Origin: Adineta vaga | Lineage: Eukaryota; Rotifera | Direction: 5' to 3' | DNA length: 64,000 nt | NCBI GenBank assembly: GCA_021613535.1 | Contig: CP075494.1 | Span: 8,804,001 to 8,868,000 of the forward strand | In this document: positions 40,023 to 51,630 of the stretch, piece after piece | How the letters are laid out: each line of letters starts with the position of its first letter | Position numbering within the stretch: position 1 is the first letter of the stretch | The notes under the pieces: model-generated | The model's database searches: none | What the model saw: only the letters and a program-made list of their open reading frames with translations | Told to the model about the DNA's origin: nothing | Made by a program: the position numbers and the translations under genes

Positions 40023-40657
40023 AAATAAAGTAAAGACATTATTTGATGAAAAATAAAATTCGTTTGTTCCTTTCTTTTTCTTTAAAAAAAACATATATGC
40101 ATTCATTCTCTTGCATACATGTACTTATTCGAATTATTATGAAAGATTTCTTTTTCTATTTTCAATAAAAAAAAAGAAAGAAAAGAAAACTTTTATTATT
40201 ACTTAAATGCGTGAAGAAAAATGATTGCTTGGCTCCCAATCAAGGTCAATTTTAGTTTTAAATATTTCAAGTTTTTCTTATTAAATATAGGCAATTTTAA
40301 AATGATGGGCACTTAATGAGAAGGGATAAAATAAATATAGAATATGACGCGATGTTATTTTGTGTGAAGTTTAACGAGTACCATAGCAACGTTTACATGT
40401 TTTTCGAAGTGATCAATCGATTATGTTTTATTTGTGACCTGACTTTACAAAAATAACTATGATTGCATAGGAAATTATGAGCAAGTAGTCTTTTTACCTC
40501 TCTGATATAGTTTAGTAAATGTATGTTCTACAGATTGTAGAGTGATTTTATTGATTCTAATTAAAACTAACAATATAAATACAAAGCACAGCCTATCTTT
40601 TTATTGCAATATATAGATACTGTTTTTTAGCATACAAAACGAATTTCTATGTTGAAA
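40023..40657. other. Convergent intergenic region tektin / Pax
   Basis: Two 3' ends face each other here. AATAAA at 40052-40057 serves the tektin gene. No other gene seen. Confidence 0.6.
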
Positions 40658-41482
40658 TTAATAGATAAATAATTTTGTCTCTTGATTCTTCATATATTCA
40701 TTAGGTGATGCTAAAAAGACAAGAAAAGAATATATACATAGATATTTATTATGACAATTGACATACCGTTTGTATTTTTTTTCTTGGTTGGATAGGATAG
40801 AATATTATCAATTGAATGTTTTATCAATGATGGTGATGAAGAAGAGGAGGAAGAAGAAGAAGAAGAATTCGTTTCCAAAGAAATTTCATCATCGGATGAT
40901 GAATTCATTGTTTGTTGCCAAAGAAATTCGTTATAATGTTGAAATACAGAAAGCAAATTTGATTGATGATTCCTTATAATGAAAAAAAAGTCATGTAATA
41001 ATACGTTCGAAAGATGTGAACAACTTACTGAACTACAGAAGTCTCTTCCGTATCAAGCAATTGTTTACCAAATATTTTCTATAGCAAAAAAAAACAAATT
41101 AGTATCGAACATGCGTTCGATCGAATTTTATTTCAAGTCTTACTTTCAATTCTCGAGTATTTTCTCTGCGAATTGATCCTGGTCGAATCGAACCAGTTTC
41201 ATAAAATCTTGTCAAAATCTTTGAAACACATCCATGTGAAACGAGCAATTGTCGTGAAATATCACACGGACGAATACCATTCAACGCTAACTCAACAACT
41301 TGTCGACGTACATGATCCGGCAATGGACGACCATTGACAAATAGTCCACCAAGTTGATTTACTCCTGCCTGTCCTATTGAAAAAACAACAACTATTGATT
41401 ACTCGAAATTAATTTGATAAAATAGATGCCTACCTACACCAGGAACATATAACTTATTTTTCATCTTTTTGAAGGATGACAT
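40658..41482 (-). CDS. poxn: Pox-neuro-like Pax protein with only the PAI half of the paired domain
   Basis: Paired-box transcription factor. After [16 protein letters not shown], the PAI subdomain reads [20 protein letters not shown], then [47 protein letters not shown]. The wording [19 protein letters not shown] is that of Pox neuro. At the linker where Pax proteins read SIGGSK, this one reads [12 protein letters not shown] 52 base intron then leads to an exon with no RED subdomain. A Ser-rich exon follows with HSIDNILS, a good octapeptide/EH1 motif (consensus HSIDGILG) that recruits Groucho co-repressors. The last exon (starting near 40703) adds about 17 residues. No homeodomain. All splice phases fit, so the lack of RED looks genuine in this copy. 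Confidence 0.85.
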
Positions 41483-43083
41483 GAATTTGTATGATGATCT
41501 ATTCAAAAGAAAACGAAAAATTTCATTTCAATTTAAGAAGAGAGAGAGAGAGAGAAATAGATGATCAATGAAAGTTATAAAAGATACAGTCATTCTCAAA
41601 TGTAATTCTGTATGCTTTGAATGACTTCTTTGCTCGAATGAAAGTTTTTATTGATACTTTTATTTAAGATTTATTCTATGTTTCAAATGGTAACAGATGT
41701 CCAATCAGTTAAGATTCTTTTTTCTTATATCGCTTCATTGGATCAGCAGTCCTCGCTGCTTATATGTCGTCTCACACCGATGATCATTATTGTTGTTTCT
41801 TTCTTTCTTTTCTTCTACCGATAATGATTTGTCATTGATAGCTATGGCATAAAACGAACAACTACCGCCGAATATAATTGTTCACATTTGTTATCACAAT
41901 TGATCGATATTATATACGATTAGAATTGTCACTGTTCATAAGTCAATCGACTGATAGTGAGAGAAGTGTATGTATCAGAAATCAATTTGGTTTATTTCGT
42001 TGAACAACGTTTCTTATTTAAACAATTAAATAGAAGTTCATGATAGATACGATTAATTACCTTCTTGTATATTTGCTTGATTATCCAAAGAGAATAATCC
42101 TTTAGAAAAATCACAAGAATCGTTTTTGTTCATTACTTCAATCATAATGATACGTGTCATTAAACACCTTCATTGTCATAGCTGAATGTGTGAAAATCAG
42201 AGACACTTTGAATGAATTTTATTTTGTCATTCTATCTGATTCAACAAGATTTAACTCATTCCGTAAACACACTTATACATCTTGTTCAACTACCCGAGTT
42301 TTCTAAATATACAGGAATGTTCTTCGAAAAGTGAAACATTCATAGGATGTGGGTGTATCAGACTTATAATCTATTAATTGAAAAAGTTTTATAAACCATT
42401 TCTGTCATTTTGTATAAGACATCAAAAAGTATTAAATTTTTTTTTCTGGATTCTATTATCACTAGATGAATTAACAGTTAAGATGTCAATGGAATTTCAT
42501 TAACGTTTCATCATCTCAAATGATTAACATAATCCAGATCTTGTGTATTACGTACAATCGAAAGTCCTTTACTTTGTATATATATGGTCAACGATCTATT
42601 TGGTATTTATAAGAAGAAGATCGTTTTTTATACAGAAAAGAAATTAATTTAAGCATTAGAATATAGGTCGATAAAACGTGCTGTAGACGATTCTATTTTG
42701 AAGCTTTCTGACTTTTTTCGTTTTACATTTATATTATTTACTTTCGCTAAATTTGCCGCATTTTATTGATACTCTGTTGAAGGAGTTTATCAATAGAAAT
42801 GAGCAATAGAGTTATATAAGGGGACTTCTATAGAGTAGAAAAAAGTCAAACTAAGAGTTGATCTTTGGGCATGAGTCTGCTTCGTGAGAGAAAATAGAAT
42901 GATTGTTTTAGTTTTTGACAGTAAACATAAACATATATATTTCAATTTGGAAAATACGTAGAATAAATTTTGATTAATCTAACTTGTACTATTCAACCGT
43001 GAATAATGAAATAGCAAACTCTGCTTATTGTTTTCTGTCTTTTTGAACTTTTTATTGAATACCCTAAATAACTTTCATTAAAC
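41483..43083. other. Divergent intergenic region Pax / peptide precursor
   Basis: About 1.6 kb between two head-to-head genes. It contains an (AG)n tract at about 41536-41555. It is expected to hold Pax regulatory DNA. No reading frame of interest. Confidence 0.45.
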
Positions 43084-43093
43084 TATATAAAAG
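43084..43093 (+). promoter_or_regulatory. TATA box of the peptide precursor gene
   Basis: TATATAAAAG lies 113 bases before the start codon of the small secreted precursor. That is a plausible distance for a core promoter with a short 5' untranslated region. Confidence 0.5.
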
Positions 43094-43205
43094 CATACAT
43101 TTCTCCAGAATTTTCTCAATTAATCAATCTATCGAAGAATATTTATACATCTTCATAATCATTGTTTTCTTTTTTTTATAGATAAGAATCATCACAACTA
43201 ACAAC

Positions 43206-43576
43206 ATGCAGTCGATCATATCATTCTGTCTCTTGTGTTTATTGATTCTTGAAGTAAATATAATTTAGTTTTCGAAATATTCATCATGGAAATCTTGTTT
43301 TTTTAGCTAACATTGAATGTAACACCCGCGATTATAGCAATTCGAAATGCTGATAATGAAGGAGATCGGATGGTTATTATTCGTCGTTTACATGCTCCAT
43401 TAATGGGTCGCTCAGTAAGAACAACATTAGAAGATGGTGGTGTTGGTCAATTTGATAGTAGTGGTAATTTTGATGAAAATGAGAAAATTACTCTTAGTAA
43501 AAGACGTTACAGTTTCGCAGTATTAGGTGGACGTAGTTGGTTACCTTCGAGAAAAAGAGGACCACTTTTTGGATAG
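43206..43576 (+). CDS. Candidate neuropeptide / peptide-hormone precursor
   Basis: Short secreted precursor of 105 residues in two exons (43206-43253 and 43307-43576). It starts MQSIISFCLLCLLILE, a clear signal peptide core, with cleavage plausible near NVTPA. Dibasic or basic processing sites occur at IIRR, SKRR and SRKR. The C-terminus is KRGPLFG, where the final Gly would give a C-terminal amide. The peptide between SKRR and the next basic site is YSFAVLGG, recalling the YxFGL-amide shape of allatostatin A without matching it. HAPLMGR could also yield an amidated peptide. I recognise no known family. A polyadenylation signal follows at 43659-43664. Assignment as a hormone is inference from signal peptide, dibasic sites and amidation glycine. 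Confidence 0.7.
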
Positions 43577-43658
43577 AAGCAAACAATCATGGTTTAATAT
43601 CGAAATTTTTTCCTCTTGATATCATCATAAAAAATACAGAAACATTCCCTTTTACTTT

Positions 43659-43664
43659 AATAAA
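43659..43664 (+). terminator. Polyadenylation signal of the peptide precursor gene
   Basis: AATAAA, 83 bases after the stop codon of the precursor. Confidence 0.6.
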
Positions 43665-43792
43665 ATGTATCGATGCGAATAAATTTCTTATAGTGAGTCA
43701 ATCAACTAGGTAGATTATTTGTTTTATTTATAAATGACTCGTGATACAACAAAAAAACTATGCATAAAATCTTTGTTTCTTTGTCATATTGG

Positions 43793-44779
43793 TCAGCGAC
43801 ATCGAACTAGATTGAAAAGTATACGGCGAATTGGTTGATCCGAATAAATAAGAAGAATGATGTCAGCCAGAAGGCTCGTTGCTGAAAGAATTTGAAAAAA
43901 TATTGTAATATTTGATCTGTACTGAAAATCTTGATTAAAAAAGACTTGTTGAATAAACAATGGTGCCCAACCAATAACAAATACACAAAATGTTAATAAC
44001 ATTATTTTACATATGCTGATATCTCGTTTACTAAATTGTTTATTATTTGTCATATTTTCACTAAAACTATGAATACGTTTTGTTGATTGCCGTATATAAC
44101 GAAAAATCGTAATATTACAAAGAGCAACTGTAATAATTGGTAGAAGAATTATTAATAGTAATGTATAGATTTTAAGAAATTGTCTTCCTTTATCACCTGA
44201 ACATGTGAAACTATCAAGGAATAGATAAGGTAGTGCAATCACTATTGCAATAATCCAACTCATACATATATTACTTAATATCCAATGACGTGATTTAAAC
44301 AATGGTTTTTGAGGATAACAGATTGAAAGTAAACGACATATTGATGATATACAATGTGAATACATTATATGACAAGTAATCATATTAAGGATGAATCCTT
44401 TTGATCGACATGTTACTAATGTTTCAGCAGTGTTATTTAGTCGGAAACCAATGAATATTAATTGATTGAGAGCAAAGAATGCACTTGCTAAACAGACATT
44501 TATAGTAAGCCAAGTGAATTTTGTTGTTCGAGGAGTTCTTGGACTTATAACGAGTGCTGTATAGATACTGGTGAAAATGATAATAAATGTAAAAACAGGA
44601 ATTTGTATAAAATTAGAAAATGAATTTTGAGAATTGTTTGCCATTAGATCAGTAAAATTTTTCATGAAAAAGTCATCTTGATTTTGAATAGTTGCATTAT
44701 TCTCTGGATTCTGTAACGGTGAATTGATGAATGGATCATTGTATGCGATTATTTCTGACTGACAGCAGTCTGTACTCAT
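43793..44779 (-). CDS. Intronless orphan GPCR
   Basis: Single-exon receptor of 328 residues with seven hydrophobic helices and an Asn-rich, glycosylatable N-terminus. Conserved class A positions are modified. The TM3 end reads ICRLLSICYP in place of DRY. TM6 CVFVIGWAPLFI keeps a CWxP-like form. TM7 has DIILLIYSDQP in place of NPxxY. Cysteines that could bridge TM3 and ECL2 are present (VTCRSKG and SFTCSGD). This style of divergent, intronless rhodopsin-like receptor is common in rotifer-type lineage expansions (inference). Its 3' end faces the peptide precursor gene at a distance of 216 bases. Ligand unknown. Confidence 0.78.
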   Translation of the reverse strand: MSTDCCQSEIIAYNDPFINSPLQNPENNATIQNQDDFFMKNFTDLMANNSQNSFSNFIQIPVFTFIIIFTSIYTALVISPRTPRTTKFTWLTINVCLASAFFALNQLIFIGFRLNNTAETLVTCRSKGFILNMITCHIMYSHCISSICRLLSICYPQKPLFKSRHWILSNICMSWIIAIVIALPYLFLDSFTCSGDKGRQFLKIYTLLLIILLPIITVALCNITIFRYIRQSTKRIHSFSENMTNNKQFSKRDISICKIMLLTFCVFVIGWAPLFIQQVFFNQDFQYRSNITIFFQILSATSLLADIILLIYSDQPIRRILFNLVRCR

Positions 44780-46224
44780 TGATGATATTTTGAAAATAAA
44801 CTATTTATTTTCAATTAATCAGAATCTAGATAAAACAAAGAGGATATGAAAAGTCGTTTTCTGTCTAGGGCTTGACGTATTATATATATACCTGAAGTTT
44901 TCCATAATATTCATTTTTTTAAGATAAAAAAAGCTATTAATTTAAGAAGGTAAGCCTCATTAGACATGCATAATCGACGGACTAGTTTTTTTTGAGAGAA
45001 AAAAAATACATTTTGATACAAAGTACACTCATCAATAATTAGAGTATAAAACAATGTAGACATATCCGTCGCTGAAATACCATATGTCATCGTGGAATAA
45101 CAACACGCTATACAAACTTTAATTTTCTGAATAGATCTTTTAAGTCTTTGGTTCAAGATATATGTTAGTTACATATTTAATGATAAACGGAAATATCGCA
45201 TAAAGTTGCATAAAATAAATAGATTATTCTTTCAAATGCATCTTGGAAAGATCTACATATACTTTGATCAATCATACTCTTTCTTTTCCCTCACTTTGCT
45301 TCCTATAAGTAAATCTTCGATATAATAAATTATTGTTTCCATATCTAAGTCGCATTTACCATCGGATTCGTATGATTGTTTTCTTTTAATAAAAATCAGT
45401 TCGTCTAGAAACATGTCTTAATTTTAGTGAGAAATAAATGCTTTTTTTGTATTCTGACAAGAAAGTTTATCAAAAAATTGTGGAATGACAACATCTCATA
45501 TGTCTAAGGCGAGCACTTCAAAATATTACCTTTAAATGATGCAGTCTCAGTAATTTACATCCCACTTACTAATGTCTTTCTAATCTGAAAAATGATGTGT
45601 AAAGAAGTGCAGTATATTTATGAAAAAAAAAGTACATCACATGATTCTTTGTTTATTAATAGTGTAATGGAAAAATAATGATTCTTGCTATATATTATAT
45701 TATTGCATTAAACATACATTTACTGTTTAATGTGATTTAATGTGATTGAAAACAAGGCGTTTTTCAAAACTACAAAATATAGCTAATGTTATTTTTCAAG
45801 TGAAGTCAGAGAGTATTTACGGTATTTGGTGGTTATAAGTATATATTTTTGTGGATGTCTTTGAGACAGTTGAAGTTTCGTTGCTATTAGAATGACAGAT
45901 AGACCAGTAGTGTCAAACATGGAAGTTGAATTCAATTATTCAAGTGTAGCCCTTTCCCACACCAACATCGAAACTCGCACCTATTACATATGAATAGTTG
46001 AATTTAAGTTTCAATGTAGATATTTATAGTTTCTACGAACGTCTCTCATATTAATGAAATTTAATTTACCTTGGAATAACTGACAGACAAAATATATATG
46101 ATAGTATTCTTATCGCAACTTTGATTGCTTAGTCTATTTAGGATAAAACATCTTCGAAATAAATATATGATCTTCCAATATTCATTTGTATTTTCACAAC
46201 AAAATAAATAAGTTAAATAAATAT
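44780..46224. other. 1.4 kb intergenic region
   Basis: Upstream side of the orphan GPCR and 3' side of SLC49A4, both minus strand. A minus-strand frame at 44911-45156 has no motif. Nothing else recognised. Confidence 0.45.
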
Positions 46225-47763
46225 CTAGGCAAATGTTCCATAGGCAGCTTGATTGATACTACTATTCACATTTGAATTCGAATTGTCTGGATCAGAAATT
46301 TGATTTTGTTCTTTTTCGAGTCGTTTTCGTTCGTCCTCATCTCGTCTTCTATAACTAAAGCGAGTAAATACGACCATAATAATACAAGCAATCATACTAA
46401 TCAAAACGAGTAAATTCATCAATTTAGCTCGATTGGGTGCAATAAATAAAAAGATTAATGCAGCAACATTAACCCATTGGACTAGAATTGATGCTGATAA
46501 AGATTCAGGTAAAGGAAACATAATTTCAGCAAGAGCTTCATAGATTAATGGTGATGCCGCTCCATAGAAAAGGCCAGCTAAAGCAGTTGATAAACCAATA
46601 GTTATAGCAGTTGAAGGTAAAATAGGTTCATTATAAAAAAACGTATGCACAGATAGTTCAAACCAGATGATTGCTATTACACAAGCAACAAATGAAACAA
46701 CAATCAACATCTTTAATGAATATCGAAAACGACGTGTATCAGCAACATGACTTAAGAATAAACTACCACTGATTCCAGCAATAGATGAAGCAAAACCAAA
46801 CCAACCTGCGAAGAAAAACAATAAATAGTTGATTGGAATTGTTGAACGTTTTTCTTTCCTTCTCTCTTTGTCTTTACCTGCTTGTAATTCAGTATAATTT
46901 TCCGGTTCAAGAATAAGATCATACAAACTTGTCCAAGCACCAAATGTACCAGAACTAAGACCACCTGCAACTGAGAGTAACAGAAACGAAGGTGTTGTTA
47001 AACATTGCCAAATTTCTTTCATAAATGTTCTCCATGAATTAGACGTTTGTTCATTAGCTGGATGACGAATAAGTAATTCAGCAGCTGCTGATGGAGGACT
47101 TGGTGGTTGTGGAGGGAAATATAGAAGAGCAAGAACACAAGCAAGAAATGCAAGAGCCAAATGAACATAGAGAAGATAAGGAAGACGATCAGGTGAAGAA
47201 ACAATGAATGGACTGATGACAAAGCCTACAGTTGAACCAAAATTATTAGCAACTATAGCAAATGTTGTTGCACGTGTTCGCTCATGAGGTGCAAACCAAA
47301 GACAAGAAAGTTGTGATACGGGAGCCATAACTAATGGACCACAGGCAGCATTTAATATTTGTCCAATATGTAGAAATGGTAGAGCAATTGAACTGAAATG
47401 TGGACTTGATGGATTTGTTATAACACTAGGAATAACACGAACAAGTGCTGCTAGAAAATCAACAAGAGCAAGTATAATCACACAACGACGAAGTCCATGA
47501 TGTTTGTTTAATAATATATAAGTTAATGGTAAACATGGAATGAAAATAATTGGTCCCCAATTTAAAAGAAAATCGACAGTAGATTCTGTGATCTGATAAT
47601 ATGCTTTTGTAGCTCTTGCAACCGGTGAAAATGTTAACCAAATAAGACATTGGTTAAAGGCAAGAAATGAGAAAACAAATAAAACATAGAAACGATGAGG
47701 ATATAATACATATGCCGGTGTTGTTGATACGATAGGTACCACTTCAACTGTGTCAGATTTCAT
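46225..47763 (-). CDS. SLC49A4: MFS transporter of the SLC49 family, closest to SLC49A4 (DIRC2)
   Basis: Twelve-helix lysosomal-type carrier; mammalian SLC49A4 exports pyridoxine from lysosomes (family knowledge). Seen: HRFYVLFVFSFLAFNQCLIW in TM1, NWGPIIFIPCLPLTYIL, a WFAPHERTRATTFAIVANNF loop after TM4, YFPPQPPSPPSAAAE in the central loop, LYDLILEP, and FYGAASPLIYEALAEIMFPL. These follow the SLC49A4 order. The reading frame runs unbroken, but residues between LQAG and GWFGF are encoded by a 72 base segment with GT and AG ends and a pyrimidine tract (about 46808-46880). That segment is almost certainly an intron whose length is a multiple of three with no stop. True protein: about 488 residues with the intron removed. 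Confidence 0.87.
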   Translation of the reverse strand: MKSDTVEVVPIVSTTPAYVLYPHRFYVLFVFSFLAFNQCLIWLTFSPVARATKAYYQITESTVDFLLNWGPIIFIPCLPLTYILLNKHHGLRRCVIILALVDFLAALVRVIPSVITNPSSPHFSSIALPFLHIGQILNAACGPLVMAPVSQLSCLWFAPHERTRATTFAIVANNFGSTVGFVISPFIVSSPDRLPYLLYVHLALAFLACVLALLYFPPQPPSPPSAAAELLIRHPANEQTSNSWRTFMKEIWQCLTTPSFLLLSVAGGLSSGTFGAWTSLYDLILEPENYTELQAGKDKERRKEKRSTIPINYLLFFFAGWFGFASSIAGISGSLFLSHVADTRRFRYSLKMLIVVSFVACVIAIIWFELSVHTFFYNEPILPSTAITIGLSTALAGLFYGAASPLIYEALAEIMFPLPESLSASILVQWVNVAALIFLFIAPNRAKLMNLLVLISMIACIIMVVFTRFSYRRRDEDERKRLEKEQNQISDPDNSNSNVNSSINQAAYGTFA

Positions 47764-47959
47764 CTGGCAAAATTGATAATAATCTTCGATGAAAAGAAAA
47801 AGAAGTTATGAACTCGGTATTAACGTTGCACTGCTTTTCACTATTCCGATGCTATAAAGATAAGAATAGGGTACAAGTGAAACAACACGATATCAAACTA
47901 TTTTCTTATCTTTATTTAGATGAAAATAAAAATGAATGTTATATAGAAAAACTAACGTC

Positions 47960-50739
47960 TTAAAGTATATTGATACCAGCTTGTTGAATACGCATTAATT
48001 CAGCATAGACACCATTCTTTTTAGCAATCAATTCATTATGAGTACCCATCTGAAAATTAAAAATGAATTAAATTGTCTCGAAAGTTTATTCTATTAAAAT
48101 TTTACTTCAACTAGTTTTCCATGTAACATAACACCAATGATATCTGCATTGCGTATTGTACTTAATCGATGTGCAATTATCAATGTTGTACGACCTATTA
48201 GATAGAATGTGTTTTATCTCAAGTTATTCAACAATAAACATCAACGAAAAAACCTTATAATTTAGTCTATTATTTATACGATGACAATAATAATAAACTT
48301 ATTGCTCTATGTATTACCTTTTGCTACATTGTTAATCGCTGATTGAACTTGTTTTTCAGATTCAGCATCAAGTGCACTAGAGTAATAATTTATCATTTCT
48401 TCAAAATTTCATTCAAGATTACCTTGTAGCTAAAATAAAATCAAAGTTAAACTTAAAACATAGGATTTTAGTTAACTTTTACCTTCATCAAGTATTAATA
48501 TCGATGGATTTTTAAGCAAGGCACGAGCACTACAATGATAGAAGAAAATATTTTACATGAAGTGGAATCAAAAACATTTGTTTGTTTACATAGCGATTCG
48601 TTGTCGTTGGCCACCTTCAATGAAAATTTGATAGTAAAAATACTGAAATCAATGAGAAATAACATACCGGAAACAGTGACACCACGCTCGCCAACAACTG
48701 TTTGATATCCATCAGGAAATAATTGAATAAAATCATGTGCCATTGCTGATTTAGCTGCTTCAATTACTTCTGTATCGGTTGCATTTGGCTTACCAAAACG
48801 AATATTTTCCATAATTGATGTTGAAAATAATGTTGGTTCCTAAATAGATTATTTTTCGAAGAATATTTACATCGTTCTACTTTATATTCCTATCCTACTT
48901 GATTGATCATTCCAACAACATTTGATCGAAGCCAAGTTGCATTTAATGTACGAATATCATTTCCATCTACTGTTATTTGACCATTTAATGGATCATAAAA
49001 ACGTACCAGTAATGAACACAATGTTGATTTACCTATACTAAAGCATCATATCAATGACTGAGCTTTCTTTATGGTTTTTTTTGTTCTATTCACCTGATCC
49101 AGATGGACCAACAATTGCAACAGTTTTACCACTTGGAATTGTAAAATTAAAATTTTCTAATATCATCTATGAATGAAATAATAGAATTAATCTTTGTCAA
49201 GATCAAATGAAGTATTGTACTTGTTGATCTCGTGTTGGATAAGCAAATGAAACGTTAGAAAATTGAACTTGTCCAAGAATTGAATGATAAGGTATACGGT
49301 TACCTTGTTGCAATGGAATAGAACTGTCTAATTTTTGATATTCATGTAATCGTGCACCAGCAGATATTCCTCGTATTGCTTGTCCAATTAAAACGGATAT
49401 TTGTGTTAATGATCGTTGAATAGTTTGTGTAGCAACAAGAAATGCCATTAAATCACCAGCTGATAAATGATTTTCAGAAACATATTGTCCACCCAAAGCA
49501 ATTGTACTTAAAACAATACCATTCATAACTAAATTATTCAAACCTTGAAATACACCAATACCAACACCTAAACGAATGTTAAGATCACGAGCTTTATTCA
49601 CTTCTGTTTGAAACATCCTATTAAATATATCAAATTCCAATAATAGTTGATACAAAATATGGAAATTTACTCATGTTCATTTGTTTCAGCACCAAAAGCT
49701 CGAGTCGTTCGAATATTGGATATAGCTTCGTATGCAATACCCGTTGATTTAGATAGTTGTACTTGTGCTTGCCGAGAGAGTTGTCGTAGTAAAGAACCGA
49801 ATAATGTCCCACCTGCAATGATAGTTGGAATAACAAGACCAGCTAGAGTAGCCAATGTTGGTGATATATAATAAAGTGATATAGCAGAACCTACAATCTA
49901 ATCAAAACACGAGAAAATTTATTGATGTAAAATTATTTTCTATTCAGTAATATTACTTGTGTAGATGCACGCATGCCTTGTGAAATAAGTAATTTAAAAC
50001 TTGATTTAAATTCTTGAACATCTGATGTCAATCTAAAAAATTGCTAGGATTATCAATTTGTATGAAAAATAAAACTAACCGATCCATAATTTCACCAGTT
50101 TTAGTTCGATCGAAAAATTCCATATCTAATTTAAGAACATTTTCAAAAAGATCACGACGAATAGCAGCAGCCATACGTTCACCAGCAATTGACAGAAGAG
50201 TAATATATTCAAATGTAGCTAATGATTGATAGATATATAATTCGATAAGTCTATAAGTTGGTTTTGATAGTATTTGTTTGAAATCAATGGATGAAGGTGA
50301 AGATGTGAGTAGAGTCGAAACAGCATTGATCAAATTTCCTAATTCTAATGGAATAGCGACATTTAGATAAGCAACAACAAGAGCAGTCTACAACAGATTG
50401 AATTAGTCTCTACTCTGAGATATAGAACAAGAATAAACATACCGCTGTGGCACAAGCTATGATCCATATCTGTGGTCGTAAATAATACCAGAAGAGGTTC
50501 CAATCAAACTTGTCTGAGAATACTTTTTTTTCTTTTATTTCATTTGCGATCGGTTGAATTTTAGAGACATCAAATGTCGGCATAGGTGGTGGTGCTGCTG
50601 CATGTACTCGATGATGTTTCCATGCGATCGCTATTGAACCCGTACCACTCGCTACACCAGCAAATAAACGAAGATAAGAAGCTCGTTTGAGCGTAGTAAC
50701 CATTACTGGCATACGTCCAAATAGCCGTGTAGCCAACAT
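47960..50739 (-). CDS. ABCB8: Mitochondrial ABC half-transporter ABCB8
   Basis: Half-size ABC exporter of the inner mitochondrial membrane, the ATP-binding component of the mitochondrial K-ATP channel complex and linked to iron handling in mammals. The N-terminus ([19 protein letters not shown]) is Arg-rich and Asp/Glu-free, as for a mitochondrial presequence. The transmembrane part has [38 protein letters not shown] and [17 protein letters not shown]. The ATPase domain has Walker A GPSGSGKST, a Q-loop in MINQEPTLF, signature [16 protein letters not shown], Walker B ILILDEATSALD and the switch His in IIAHRLSTI. About a dozen exons with short introns, no disruption found. The [11 protein letters not shown] stretch is characteristic of ABCB8. 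Confidence 0.95.
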
Positions 50740-51630
50740 CTGAAAACTAAATTCAAAAGTCTACAGAAAAGATGAATAGTATGCAGATATCAATGAAGAT
50801 TTTAGCTGATGATTCATTCCATTTTGCATTTACTGTTTATTAATGATGTTTAAACCTATTAGTATATCTTTAACTAGTGAGTCGAATCTTTAGTTTTAAC
50901 ATAAGTTTTCATACTGGTTATACAAGCATATTATTTAAGACTGAATATCTGAAAAGACATTATACTAGTTGTGCAATAATGTTTTTATAAAAACAATTCA
51001 CTTTTATCATCAAAGTTCTTTCAATTTCAAGCCTGAGACTCAGAGTCCGAACGGTATACTAGCAAACATACATGAAAACATCATAAATATGATTGCTTCA
51101 TAAGAATGAGCCAATAAGAACACTATCAAAGTACATATGAATTTCTATTTTCATTGGATCAGATGTTCTTCCATTTTTTATTTATTCTCCATCAAGTTAA
51201 AAATACCTAAATATCTGAACAAATGAAATTTAACTCTTTACATAATCAAGTATTAAAATTGTTCTATACTAAACGTAATTATATCAATGAATTCGGTCTT
51301 TTTCATCGAAACCTTTTCACAATATATATATATATATATATTGCTTGTTACATAGCGGTTTGATATAAGAAGCAGGCTACTGATATGTCTGATTATTGTA
51401 TTTATTTAAAATCGTCGTTTAGATGAGAGATCGACGAAACGTACGAATAGATTTTTTTATACAAATAACTGTACGTGCAAGAACAAGAGAAAAACAAAAA
51501 ACTGATTATATTCTGTTACAAAAAAAAGAGAATGAAAGAGAGATAAGTACATAAATTGACATACAATAATGCTCCATAGATTCAATACAGACACATGAAT
51601 ATAAAAAAGAGACAATAGCCAATTTGCAGA
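50740..51630. other. Intergenic region ABCB8 - DPF
   Basis: Contains the ABCB8 promoter side and the DPF 3' end. A TA microsatellite sits at 51321-51342. No gene visible. Confidence 0.5.
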
